From Nitrospira sp. (GTDB lineage Bacteria; Nitrospirota; Nitrospiria; Nitrospirales; Nitrospiraceae): a stretch of 64,000 nucleotides of DNA. The DNA is taken from contig JAHBWT010000001.1 in the NCBI GenBank assembly GCA_019636815.1, positions 1 to 64,000 of the forward strand, given 5' to 3'. Of the stretch, positions 53,547-61,967 are shown one piece after another (positions within the stretch are counted from its first letter, which is position 1; the number at the start of each line of letters is the position of its first letter). The translations under genes and the position numbers were made by a program. The notes under the pieces were generated by a model. That model was given only the letters and a program-made list of their open reading frames with translations. It ran no database searches and had not been told where the DNA came from.

Positions 53547-54254
53547 ATGCTGTTTCGAATAGCGGGCTTATTCTCCATTCTACTGATCATACTGTTTCTG
53601 CTGGTCGACCGTATGTCAAGTGGGGCCCAAGTCACGTTGTGGGAAACGTATCAGTCTGAAGGGCACCAAGCCATTCTCGAACAACGCGTCGCCGATGCGG
53701 AACAGCTACTGCTCGCCGCGGCCAAACATATCGAGATCATCAATCCCGAAGATCCGCGCCTGGCGAGTACGCTCAACGATCTTGGCGTCCTGTACAGCAT
53801 GCAGAATCGAGACAGTGAAGCTGAAGCGTTCTTTCACCGTTCGCTGACCATCAATGAAAATATATTCGGCCGACACCATCCTTCCATCATCTTGGTCTTG
53901 CAAAATCTCAGCGTCATTTATGCCTCGCAAGACAAGTTTTTCGAGGCACATCAAGCAGCGCGGGAAAGTTTAGCGATCAGCCTTCAGCTTTTTGGACCCC
54001 ATCACCCCCGCACTGGATCCACATGCAGAACCATCGCGACAGTTTATGAATTGCATGGTTCTTACGAGGAGGCTGAACAGTTCGTAGAACGAGCCCTCAC
54101 GATCTTCGACAATACGCTGGGAGAACGTCACCCAGAAACTGAGCAAAGTTTGGAGATGATGATCAGACTCATGTGGGCGACACACCGGGAACGCGATGCT
54201 CAGAGGTTTGAGACACGCCTCAATGCCCTCCGCCAGGGTTCAGATTCTGAATGA
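53547..54254 (+). CDS. TPR-repeat protein with N-terminal membrane anchor
   Basis: 235 residues. The N-terminus has a hydrophobic segment (AGLFSILLIILFLLVDRM) that could be a signal anchor. Then follow kinesin-light-chain-like TPR motifs of the form LASTLNDLGVLYSMQNRDSE, SIILVLQNLSVIYASQDKFF and RTGSTCRTIATVYELHGSYE (about 42-residue spacing, HHP linkers). TPR arrays bind partner proteins. The start at 53547 is preferred to an upstream in-frame start at 53337, but the ribosome site is weak. No partner is evident; the neighbouring regulators suggest a signalling role. Confidence 0.7.
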   Translation: MLFRIAGLFSILLIILFLLVDRMSSGAQVTLWETYQSEGHQAILEQRVADAEQLLLAAAKHIEIINPEDPRLASTLNDLGVLYSMQNRDSEAEAFFHRSLTINENIFGRHHPSIILVLQNLSVIYASQDKFFEAHQAARESLAISLQLFGPHHPRTGSTCRTIATVYELHGSYEEAEQFVERALTIFDNTLGERHPETEQSLEMMIRLMWATHRERDAQRFETRLNALRQGSDSE

Positions 54255-54917
54255 ATGAGGATACAGTCTTGAACGAGATACCAGATAAAGCAAGAGTCCT
54301 CCCGGCATGAATGGATTACCGAAGGGATAACCTGGTAGGACCATTGCATATCCCCCGTACAATCGACGCATGCTGTGGGCTCCTGAAGAACAACGAGTGC
54401 CCCCCGCGACCGCATCGTTGGGACAATCGCACGTGCATATACACGCCATGTCTGCTCTGTGGCGGGACGGACTCCTCATCATTGCCGATCGCAACAATAT
54501 TGTGTTTCAACAGATGTACCTAGAGCGTTTTCATCGGCAACGACTCTCAGAAGGGTGGAGTTCTAAGCCACGGCGCTTATCACGTGGGCGGAGATCCGAT
54601 GCAGATCACCGCAGGATGGCTCGATGTGTACTATCGCAAGTCGGAACATACATTATTGGCTCAGCAAGTCTCCTAGGGACACCACCAGTGGGCGAGCACG
54701 ATGCCTTCGCTCACACTATTGCCAAACGAGATCGCTCAATCTGGACGCCGTAGGCGCAACAAGTTGTGTTCTCGGTTGATGGAAGGAGATCTTCAGTCAT
54801 CGAAATTTCCATCATCCCACGACGAGGCGAAGCGCGATGATGATGGTGAATGCTCACTTGTCTGTGAGCACCCGCGCAGGCCCATGGATGGTCATGCTGA
54901 CTCTCCATGTCAAGCGA
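54255..54917. other. Gap without a confident gene
   Basis: About 660 bases. One element, CTAGGGACACCACCAGT, lies at 54673-54689. An in-frame stretch of about 50 sense codons without a start (54524-54676, GAYHVGGDPMQITAGWLDVY) looks protein-like and may be a decayed gene, but no family was recognised. A plus-strand frame at 54370-54753 is not credible as a gene. A sigma-54-like TGGTAGGACCATTGCA at 54333-54348 has correct spacing but a poor -24 part. Confidence 0.4.
54673..54689 (+). promoter_or_regulatory. CTAGGG-N5-ACCAGT element
   Basis: Plus strand CTAGGGACACCACCAGT, matching the 5090-5106 copy in both halves. No gene starts within 200 bp on this strand; the next credible start is the sigma-54 activator at 55475. 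CACACT starts 23 bases past the end, a poor -10. Confidence 0.4.
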
Positions 54918-55101
54918 TCACGATAACGTGATCCGCTGCCTTACCCGCTGTCTGTCGTCTGGTTTGGTGGAATGCACGGGAGAAATTGGGGTGATCGCGC
55001 CACATTATACAGCGCATACCAACGTATTGCCAGGCAAAGCATTCACTGGCGCCATAGAAATAGTTATGTACTTTAAAGCCCCCGCATCGTTCGCAGATCA
55101 T
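54918..55101 (-). pseudogene. Zinc-ribbon-like small protein, frameshifted
   Basis: From an ATG at 55101 with AAGGAAAGGATAAG upstream the minus strand reads MICERCGGFKVHNYFYGASE then CFAWQYVGMRCI. The CERCGG pair should be matched by a second CxxCG knuckle, and indeed the next frame reads TGT GGC GCG (CGA) immediately, followed by ITPISPVHSTKPDD and a stop at 54918. The frame change occurs at about 55007-55011. Restoring it gives about 60 residues with CxxC and CxxC, a zinc ribbon. In the given sequence the first frame instead runs through MWRDHPN. This is either a broken gene or a sequencing error; the plus-strand frame over this region is considered spurious. Confidence 0.55.
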
Positions 55102-55474
55102 GGTCTTATCCTTTCCTTCAATGTGACCCGGCGCCCGTCCGATACTCCGTTTCTGATCGTTAAGCATAAAAGCTGCCATGGAGAAGACTGGGACAAACGC
55201 ATTGAAATCACAGTATTACCTGGGACGTTGATCCGGGCTTGGCGGTGGGCGGGTTGGACAAATTGTCCCCGTCAAGGAAAGAGAGATTCGAATGATAACG
55301 ACGAACACCAGCTTCTCTCTGCTTGGGCATCTATGAGGCACATCTCCCTGGATGTCTCATTCGATGGTCTCAAGCGTGACCAAATCCAAGCATGCGTCAG
55401 CACACTAGCCGGGAAAGCGTACGGCGACCAAACCAAACATGCACTCCCCTCGCCCACTTAGGGAGGTTAACAAC
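55102..55474. other. Leader region of the sigma-54 activator gene
   Basis: No confident gene. A plus-strand frame runs through from 54907 to 55461, but it has no ribosome site, is antisense to the zinc-ribbon remnant in its first third, and shows no family. Confidence 0.4.
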
Positions 55475-56926
55475 ATGCGTAATCCAAACATCTTGATCGT
55501 CGATGATAACGGAGATACTCAAGCTCAGCTCCGTGGCGTTCTGTCAAAAGAAGGTTATGAAATTGACGCAGCCGCCAATGGACAAGCTGCCTTAGGAGTC
55601 GTTACCCGCCAGGTTCCGGACCTTGTGATGTCCGATATCAACATGCCGGAACTCGATGGCCTCTCCTTGTTGGAGGAGTTGCGCTCGCGCGGATATGACA
55701 TGCCCGTCATTCTGATGACGGCCTATGGCAGCCTCAAGACGGCGGTGGATGGGATTCGAGCAGGGGCTTTCGACTACATCAGCAAACCGTTTATCCTGAA
55801 CGATGTCAGGCTGGTTGTCCGTCGAGCGCTTGAAGACACACAACTGTCGCGCGAAAACCAGCAATTAAGAGAACAACTCCGCAATCGATACCGCTCCGAT
55901 AATCTGATTGGTAGCAGCCCGGCCGTGGTGTCGGTCTACAAATCCATCGCACGAGTGGCACAGACTGAAAGCACCGTGCTGCTCGAGGGGGAGAGTGGAA
56001 CCGGTAAAGAACTCATTGCCCGGGCCATTCATACCAACAGCACGCGCAGTTCAGCTCCTTTTGTAACGGTGGATGGTGGAGCGTTGACTGAGACACTGCT
56101 CGAGTCCGAGTTGTTTGGGCACGAACGCGGCGCCTTCACCGGTGCGGTGGGAGTGAAGAAGGGGCTTCTCGAGAAGGCCCATCTCGGCACCTGTTTCCTG
56201 GATGAAGTAGCCGATCTTTCGCCGGCATTGCAGGGCAAGCTGCTTCGTATAATTCAGGAGAGGGAATTTCGGCGCGTCGGAAGCACCACAACCATGACGG
56301 TCGATGTACGTATCATTGCCGCTTCGAAAAAGAACCTAAGTTCGCTCGTTCAGGCTGGAACGTTTCGCGAAGATCTGTACTACCGCCTCAATGTCGTGAC
56401 GATTCACATCCCGCCATTGCGAGAGCGCATGGAAGACGTCCCTCTTCTGGCGCAACATTTCGTTCAACGTTATGGCGGATCGAAACCCAAACCCGTGACG
56501 GGTATTTCAGCCGAGGCCATGAACGTACTCACGCGGTATTGGTGGCCGGGCAACGTCCGTGAACTTGAACATGCCATCGAACAGGCCGTGGCTTTCACCC
56601 CGCATCCCATCATCTTTCCGGAAGATCTTCCTCAAGTAGTACAAGCGGCGCCTGTGCAGGCAGTGGCGCAAGCTCGCGGATGGGTCACCTTAGCCGAATT
56701 GGAGCGGGAGCATATCCTCCGAGTGCTGAAGCATCATCAGGATCTCGGTCGGTCAGCTGCGATTCTGGGAATCCACCGCAAAACACTGCTGCGAAAACTA
56801 CGGCAGTTTGGTCTTGTGGACGGTCCACGGACAACCTATCTACACCCAGACATCTTGTCCGCTCTATCGCCAACGGATTCGTCGATGAACCCCAATCCCC
56901 AGGAATCGACTCATTGTCATTCGTAA
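55475..56926 (+). CDS. NtrC-type sigma-54-dependent response regulator
   Basis: 483 residues: receiver (about 6-118, acceptor Asp54 in LVMSDINMPELDG), AAA+ activator domain (about 142-375) with Walker A GESGTGKE, the sigma-54 contact loop GAFTGA (in HERGAFTGAVGVKKG) and GLLEKAHLGTCFLDEVADLS, and a C-terminal Fis-type helix-turn-helix (ILGIHRKTLLRKLRQFGL). It would activate RpoN promoters such as the candidate before the copper-storage gene. No sensor kinase is adjacent. GGGAGGTTAAC fixes the ATG at 55475. A small hairpin (56964-56978) follows the gene. Confidence 0.93.
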   Translation: MRNPNILIVDDNGDTQAQLRGVLSKEGYEIDAAANGQAALGVVTRQVPDLVMSDINMPELDGLSLLEELRSRGYDMPVILMTAYGSLKTAVDGIRAGAFDYISKPFILNDVRLVVRRALEDTQLSRENQQLREQLRNRYRSDNLIGSSPAVVSVYKSIARVAQTESTVLLEGESGTGKELIARAIHTNSTRSSAPFVTVDGGALTETLLESELFGHERGAFTGAVGVKKGLLEKAHLGTCFLDEVADLSPALQGKLLRIIQEREFRRVGSTTTMTVDVRIIAASKKNLSSLVQAGTFREDLYYRLNVVTIHIPPLRERMEDVPLLAQHFVQRYGGSKPKPVTGISAEAMNVLTRYWWPGNVRELEHAIEQAVAFTPHPIIFPEDLPQVVQAAPVQAVAQARGWVTLAELEREHILRVLKHHQDLGRSAAILGIHRKTLLRKLRQFGLVDGPRTTYLHPDILSALSPTDSSMNPNPQESTHCHS

Positions 56927-57030
56927 GGGATAGACCGCTCTTTGCTAGTGGAAATCAGACGAGCAGGCTGATAGCCTGTTCCTGCGTCAAGGCTGGACGG
57001 AACGGCATCCAGGCCGCTTCCTCCAGCCTT

Positions 57031-58752
57031 TTACACATCTGTGACGGGAACTGTATACCGGTCTTCGATCGCTGAGCGTACCAGTTGTCGGCTGCGATTG
57101 GCGTCGATAAATGGCTGTTGTTCGATCTGTCGGACTCTGTCGGCCAATGAAGGATCCTTGATCCCTTCTGACATCCATGTGCTGTAATCACCCCGTTGAA
57201 GGTGATACAACCAGGTTTGGTCATCAAGGCCTTCTGCCAATTCTATGAATTGGAAGAGGTTGTGAGCCCGGAGGTTCAATCGATCGCCTGGACCGCGGAA
57301 AAAGAAGCTCCGGTCCGCGGGCAACTCCCCTTCAGCGTACTTCCGACGGTGGCGCCGGCGGTCCGCCTCACAAGGCGCAATACGCAATCGATAGGGTGGC
57401 TCGCTGGATTTGCGATCCCAAAAGATTCCATCACCGGGATCCAAGGCCGAAAAATCTCCAACAGGTTCAGGGAGATTAAGGACTTGACAAAACCGCCCGA
57501 TCGCATCGGCTGGATCCTCTCCCAAGCACACCGCCACGTCCACGGTTTGAAGCACCGGTTTTGCAACATGATCGGGATGAACGGTGACATACACCATGCC
57601 AGTCAAGTCTTGTGCCATAACGGCCTGTACTGGTTGCCATTCCCGCGGCAGTAAATGATGTGCTTCGTCGACGAGAATCCAATGAGGGCGACCGAGTTTG
57701 GCTCGACGCTCCTGAAGGGCGGGCAAGAGAGCCAGAAAAAAAGCCGGTCGATCTTGCAATGGTAAGCCCACAAGGTTGACGATCACATTCGTGTCCGGAC
57801 TTTCCAACGCGGTGAGAATCTCCGTCACGGCCGGAGCCCGTTGTGAAGTTCCAAACATGACCGCCCCTCCAATCCCCTCGTAGTCTCCTTCAGGATCGAT
57901 CACGCACATTTGATAACCGTGTTCGGTCACCCGCTCAAAAATGCCTGTCGCCAACGTTGACTTGCCGCTACCCGACGAACCGGTCAGCAATACATTTAAT
58001 CCTTTGGCGGGAATATGGACTTCCGCACCATTTTTTCGCACACCGACAAGAAGCGTGCGACGGCTCGTGTTGAAAGGAGGAACGCTTAAGTCATGGCCGA
58101 CCAACTCGCCGATGAGCTCGGCAACTCCCTGTCCTTCTGCATTGGTGGTAACCCAATCGGCGATTGTCTTGAGCATGGGCACGGAATTAGCCACCGCGAC
58201 CGCGTATTCACACTGATTCAGTAAAGCGTGGTCATTCTCCGCATCACCGATCCCTACAATATTGCGCGGCGACAAGCCTATCTCGCGCAAGGCGACAGCC
58301 AGCCCAGAGGCCTTGTTAATGCCGGCTGGAACGACCATGACGGACTCGCGATTGAAGATCACCTGCAATTCAAGTCCTAGATCACGAATGACCTCGAGCA
58401 GCGTCAGCTCATGCGGCCGAATCGTGCCCACGATAGACTCTCCGACCGAAAGCGACGGGATCTGTCGACGGCGAAGCTCCTCGATGAATGCTGGAGGTAT
58501 TGGAGGTGCCAAGACCGTATGTTCTCGCGTGCCTGGACGGTAAAGTACGGCTCCATTGTCCGCGACGACTCGCTCACATAGTCCGATTTCTGGAAAGACC
58601 GCCACAATATCAGACAGCAAGCGGCCGGTGACCAGAATGATTTTGCGCCCGGATTGAATGAGGTTCTCAAGCGCGGTGACCGTCTCTCGCTGAACCCGGC
58701 CATTGACGGCCAAGGTGTTATCGTAATCCGTTGCGATGGCTACATATCTCAT
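57031..58752 (-). CDS. HAD-IIB phosphatase fused to HerA/DUF87-type ATPase
   Basis: 573 residues in two parts. Residues 1-220 are a HAD hydrolase of the Cof/SPP type: motif I TDYDNTLA (Asp9, Asp11), a cap between, motif III lysine region INKASGLAVAL, and motif IV GIGDAENDHALL. Residues about 230-573 form a P-loop ATPase: Walker A GSSGSGKST (about 258-266), VIDPEGDYEG, Walker B WILVDEAHHLLP (about 358-369), resembling HerA/DUF87 motor domains. The combination of a sugar-phosphatase-like domain and a nucleic-acid or translocase-like ATPase is unusual. No ribosome site is visible before the ATG. Function unknown; no partner nuclease (NurA) is near. Confidence 0.85.
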   Translation of the reverse strand: MRYVAIATDYDNTLAVNGRVQRETVTALENLIQSGRKIILVTGRLLSDIVAVFPEIGLCERVVADNGAVLYRPGTREHTVLAPPIPPAFIEELRRRQIPSLSVGESIVGTIRPHELTLLEVIRDLGLELQVIFNRESVMVVPAGINKASGLAVALREIGLSPRNIVGIGDAENDHALLNQCEYAVAVANSVPMLKTIADWVTTNAEGQGVAELIGELVGHDLSVPPFNTSRRTLLVGVRKNGAEVHIPAKGLNVLLTGSSGSGKSTLATGIFERVTEHGYQMCVIDPEGDYEGIGGAVMFGTSQRAPAVTEILTALESPDTNVIVNLVGLPLQDRPAFFLALLPALQERRAKLGRPHWILVDEAHHLLPREWQPVQAVMAQDLTGMVYVTVHPDHVAKPVLQTVDVAVCLGEDPADAIGRFCQVLNLPEPVGDFSALDPGDGIFWDRKSSEPPYRLRIAPCEADRRRHRRKYAEGELPADRSFFFRGPGDRLNLRAHNLFQFIELAEGLDDQTWLYHLQRGDYSTWMSEGIKDPSLADRVRQIEQQPFIDANRSRQLVRSAIEDRYTVPVTDV

Positions 58753-58830
58753 GGAATATCGATGTCGAACGTCGACTATGCACCATCTCGTATGGTGAGA
58801 CGAGCCGTACAGCGCCTTTGCAAAAATCCT

Positions 58831-59493
58831 TTACCGTTTGCTCTTTGTGTCAGCACCTTCATAGCCTGGAGCCGGGCCGGGCGGGGGCCCCGACGATCCA
58901 AAACCTCCCACCGAACTAAATGGAAACCCTGAGGCGCCTGGACCTCCACCTTGCGCCTTCGGTTGATCGCGAACTTTATTGATTTCATCCATGTAGTGGG
59001 AGATGTCCGGTGACATATCCTTGGAATAGATAGAATCCGTTGTTGGATACAAATCGTTCTTTGAGGCATTCAACGTCAAATGGCCCCCTTCCTGCTTGAA
59101 CTGGCTCCATTGGAGGGGCAACTGAAATTTTGTCTCTTCCAATTCAAGGACCGCATACTCGATCTTCCCGGTTTTGGTATCCTTCAGCAACTTCTCGATG
59201 GTGCCGAGTATTTCTCCTTTCTTATTTTTGACGGTTTGATCCAGTGTTGCTCCTTTTTCGTCGACCAACCCCCCGAGACGCACAGGCACGACGTCATATT
59301 CTCCGACGATCCCTTCCCGACCGCCGGTCATATCGGTCGATTGTTTCTCATGGGACTTTTTCGGCTGATTCATATGCTGGTCGGACATTGCGTCACCGGC
59401 TCTCTCACTAAGAGTCCCCTCGGCGAAGACGTGAACCGGTGTCAACACTATCGTGGCAATGAGTGTCAGACGGCACAATCTTTCCTGCTTCAT
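58831..59493 (-). CDS. Periplasmic PRC-barrel-like protein with PGYEG...SKR tail
   Basis: 220 residues with a signal peptide (MKQERLCRLTLIATIVLTPV, cleavage near VFAEG). The PRC-barrel-like core reads VPVRLGGLVDEKGATLDQTV, KKGEILGTIEKLLKDTKTGK and IEYAVLELEETKFQLPLQWS. The C-terminal 40 residues are Gly/Pro/Ser-rich and end APGYEGADTKSKR, nearly the tail of the protein at 2327-2686. GGAGGTCC fixes the ATG at 59493; an upstream in-frame start at 59526 is unlikely. Second of three PRC-barrel proteins in the window. Confidence 0.8.
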   Translation of the reverse strand: MKQERLCRLTLIATIVLTPVHVFAEGTLSERAGDAMSDQHMNQPKKSHEKQSTDMTGGREGIVGEYDVVPVRLGGLVDEKGATLDQTVKNKKGEILGTIEKLLKDTKTGKIEYAVLELEETKFQLPLQWSQFKQEGGHLTLNASKNDLYPTTDSIYSKDMSPDISHYMDEINKVRDQPKAQGGGPGASGFPFSSVGGFGSSGPPPGPAPGYEGADTKSKR

Positions 59494-59571
59494 GATGGAC
59501 CTCCAGTCTGCCTGTATGTCGTCCATGGCTTATATGGACTTCTAAAATAGTTCACTGTCCCGTTATGACCT

Positions 59572-60168
59572 TTATCTGCTGAACTCCTGTTCCAAGGCAT
59601 CCTGTGCCTCGAACCTCCTTATTCCCGAAACATTTGCAGCAGACTCAATAGTGTTCTTCATTATTACATGGGCGGATGAAGCGGCTGCCGGTCGACCGGC
59701 TCCGAGAGCGGCAGCTAATGAGCGATCATAAAAGCGATACAGCACGAATTCGGAGAGATCTTTAAGCTGGACTTTCTTCATATTCAGCACGAAATGATCC
59801 TTCCTCACGTTCAGCGTCAACGCCTCCCATGGCACTGCAACATATTCTTCTCTTAGACCGAACAATCCTCCTAGGGACAGTACGGCATACTCGGTATATC
59901 CGTCGCTGTGCCAGTGGAATACCAAGTCTTGAATCCGACCGAGAGAGTTCCCCTCTTGGTCTTTCACCAGTTTGCCGATCATGTCTGCGGCATTCGACAT
60001 CCTCACCATCTGATCGTCCTGATCGTCGGCGTACGCCGTGGTTCCAATCCAAACAACCAGGACAATCGTCACAATGATGATGTCCCACCCCAATATGATG
60101 GCATTTGGTACCGCCCGAACAGCAATAGACACTTGCTCAACGTTGCTCTTTGACATTCCTATGCTCAT
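59572..60168 (-). CDS. Periplasmic PRC-barrel domain protein
   Basis: About 198 residues. A hydrophobic export segment (AIILGWDIIIVTIVLVVWIG, cleavage near AYADD) is followed by a PRC-barrel: NAADMIGKLVKDQEGNSLGR, YTEYAVLSLGGLFGLREEYV, AVPWEALTLN. The last 50 residues are Ala-rich and charged. It is a close relative of the 4446-4973 protein (both share the YAVLS.GG..GL.E.Y.A.PWEAL pattern). The exact start is uncertain: ATGs at 60168 and 60156 are the best options and no clear ribosome site exists; a long upstream open frame is spurious. Confidence 0.72.
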   Translation of the reverse strand: MSIGMSKSNVEQVSIAVRAVPNAIILGWDIIIVTIVLVVWIGTTAYADDQDDQMVRMSNAADMIGKLVKDQEGNSLGRIQDLVFHWHSDGYTEYAVLSLGGLFGLREEYVAVPWEALTLNVRKDHFVLNMKKVQLKDLSEFVLYRFYDRSLAAALGAGRPAAASSAHVIMKNTIESAANVSGIRRFEAQDALEQEFSR

Positions 60169-60535
60169 GCTGCGCCCAACGGAGGATGAATCACCCGTAA
60201 AGACCGGGTAGATCAAAAATTTGCAAAACATGGGCCATGTTATAGAGGTCTCTCTGACTGGGGTTTTTCCTATCTTCCAGCGTGAACAGCCATGAGAAGG
60301 AATCTTACGGAAAAGAGGAAAGCAACAACTCAAATAACCTGCTTGGACAAGATGTCTAGACCGAGACAAGTCTTCCAAGCGTACAATCTGAACATGCCCT
60401 GCCTGATGGGAATGTATTGCTCCCTCCATGCCGCTGTCGAAGTCACGACACTCCTGTCACCAGGGAATGAACCAGTACCATAACAGCATGGGTTGGCTTA
60501 GATTCAACAGTGTGCACGTTGGAGGACTTCGTGAA
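60169..60535. other. Gap without a confident gene
   Basis: Divergent region between the PRC-barrel gene (minus) and the DUF6335 gene (plus). No ribosome-site-backed frame, repeat or CTAGGG element was seen. Confidence 0.5.
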
Positions 60536-61072
60536 ATGGCTAAACCGAAGCCGAAAGACGTCAATCAGAAGAGCGCCGACCAAGTCATCCGCCAGTATTA
60601 CGAAGGAGAAGACTCTCAGCAAGAGGGGGCTTTTCCGGAAGACACGCTGGCCCCTGTTTCCACGACCGATCCGGCACTCCCCGACGCAACGCTACACGGC
60701 GGCGATATCGATGCCGCGCAGCATCAGACAGACGCCGGTGAGAACACTGTGGGCGGGTCGAGCCCTACCCCTGATCAGGACGTGGTCGAAGAGTTAGGGG
60801 AGGCCGTGGGCATTACATATGAAGACAATGAGCCGCTTCGGGTCGGCGACAAATTGGGAGATCGCGATGCGCAGCGATGGGAACTGAACCCCGCTTCCTC
60901 CGAGGACTACCATGAGCGACTGCGCGAACTCTCAGGGGGCGGCAAGTCGTCGGCAGAGCAAGCTCAACCAGCCGAACGATCGACACGAGCACGAAAAGCT
61001 GGGAAACGCACATCACGCGCTGGCCGTCGGACCGCACCTCGCGCCCGCAAGGCGCCAAAGAAAAGACGCTGA
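60536..61072 (+). CDS. DUF6335 family protein
   Basis: 178 residues, strongly polar. The recognisable core is LHGGDIDAAQ, GENTVGGSSPTPDQDVVEEL, GEAVGITYEDNEPLRVGDKL and DRDAQRWELNPASSEDYHER, which matches the DUF6335 pattern seen in cyanobacteria and Nitrospira (function unknown). The C-terminal 40 residues are Arg/Lys/Ala-rich (RARKAGKRTSRAGRRT), a nucleic-acid-binding-like tail. GGAGG precedes the ATG at 60536; the frame is open further upstream but without support. Probably cytosolic. Confidence 0.8.
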   Translation: MAKPKPKDVNQKSADQVIRQYYEGEDSQQEGAFPEDTLAPVSTTDPALPDATLHGGDIDAAQHQTDAGENTVGGSSPTPDQDVVEELGEAVGITYEDNEPLRVGDKLGDRDAQRWELNPASSEDYHERLRELSGGGKSSAEQAQPAERSTRARKAGKRTSRAGRRTAPRARKAPKKRR

Positions 61073-61174
61073 TAACCGACCGACCCCCCTCCCAACCCTG
61101 TGAGTCGATTCCTCCTCCGCAACCTCCCGTTTCAAAACCAACCCATCGCACCCGCCCCCCTCCGCCCGTTGAGT

Positions 61175-61834
61175 TCACCATTCCATGACCGCCCGGACCG
61201 GAAGATGATCCGAAGCCACTCGGCTACGCGCCGTTGTGTGAATCCGAATATCGATGACGCTGCCCGGTGGCCTGATCCAAATGCGATCCAAGGCAAAAAC
61301 AGGGAAAGGAGAAGGGAATGATCGAAGTGGCGGCGAGTGTCCGAAGATCCTGTTGATCCGACGAAGCGGCCGTCCCCACAGCAACCATTCGTTGATGTCA
61401 CCCATGAGAATGCAATGGCGGGTGCCAAACCGCTTGAGGAGTTCGTTGACCTGCCACCGCCTCTCGCCCGGGCGTAGTCCCAGATGAGTTGCAATGACCT
61501 GAACCCTTTCCCCCTCACAGCTTACATCGACATCGATAGCTCCTCGAGGCTCATAACCAAGAACACTGAGGTCCACGAGCCGGATTTCATCCAGTGTACA
61601 CGTCGTCAGCACGCCGTTCCCGTAGGTTGCGGCATGCTGGACGCCGAGGTCGGCTATCGCCGTCATGCCAAGGCTCTCGGCGAACCACTGTAAGGTTTCT
61701 TCTCGTTCCACTTCTTGAAGCGCGATGAGATCGGCCTGCAATTCCTGCAAGACTTCCAGAATGCGTTCGCGGCTGTATAACCCATCCCACCCGACACAGC
61801 GATGCACATTGTACGTGGCCACAATTAGGCGCAT
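61175..61834 (-). CDS. Endonuclease/exonuclease/phosphatase family protein
   Basis: 219 residues. The fold is shown by LIVATYNVHRCVGWDGLYSR at the N-terminus, DLIALQEVEREE (catalytic Glu), VIATHLGLRPGERRWQVNEL, CILMGDINEWLL (catalytic Asp-Asn) and SDHLPVRAV (catalytic Asp-His). These proteins cleave phosphodiester or phosphate esters of nucleic acids, inositol phosphates or lipids; the substrate is unknown. The size is minimal for the family and no export signal is present. The ribosome site is weak. Confidence 0.87.
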   Translation of the reverse strand: MRLIVATYNVHRCVGWDGLYSRERILEVLQELQADLIALQEVEREETLQWFAESLGMTAIADLGVQHAATYGNGVLTTCTLDEIRLVDLSVLGYEPRGAIDVDVSCEGERVQVIATHLGLRPGERRWQVNELLKRFGTRHCILMGDINEWLLWGRPLRRINRIFGHSPPLRSFPSPFPVFALDRIWIRPPGSVIDIRIHTTARSRVASDHLPVRAVMEW

Positions 61835-61967
61835 CGCTCAAATAGGTGCGGCCACCAGCAGCGACCATTCGGCGCGGTAATCCGCCCACATGTCACGCTC
61901 TATGAAGAACTCACTTATTGACCACGTAACCCGGTTCCTTCAGCCTTCCTTCACCGGAGATTGCCAT

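Noticed and set aside
54333-54348. TGGTAGGACCATTGCA with GG-N10-GC spacing
   Set aside because: The -24 region is a poor match and no gene follows within a credible distance.
54907-55461. Plus-strand frame of 184 codons
   Set aside because: Its first third is antisense to the zinc-ribbon remnant with a real ribosome site on the other strand; no ribosome site and no family of its own. A real gene in the last two thirds cannot be excluded.
59868-59873. CTAGGG inside the PRC-barrel gene
   Set aside because: Within coding sequence and its second half (ACGGCA) does not match the element.
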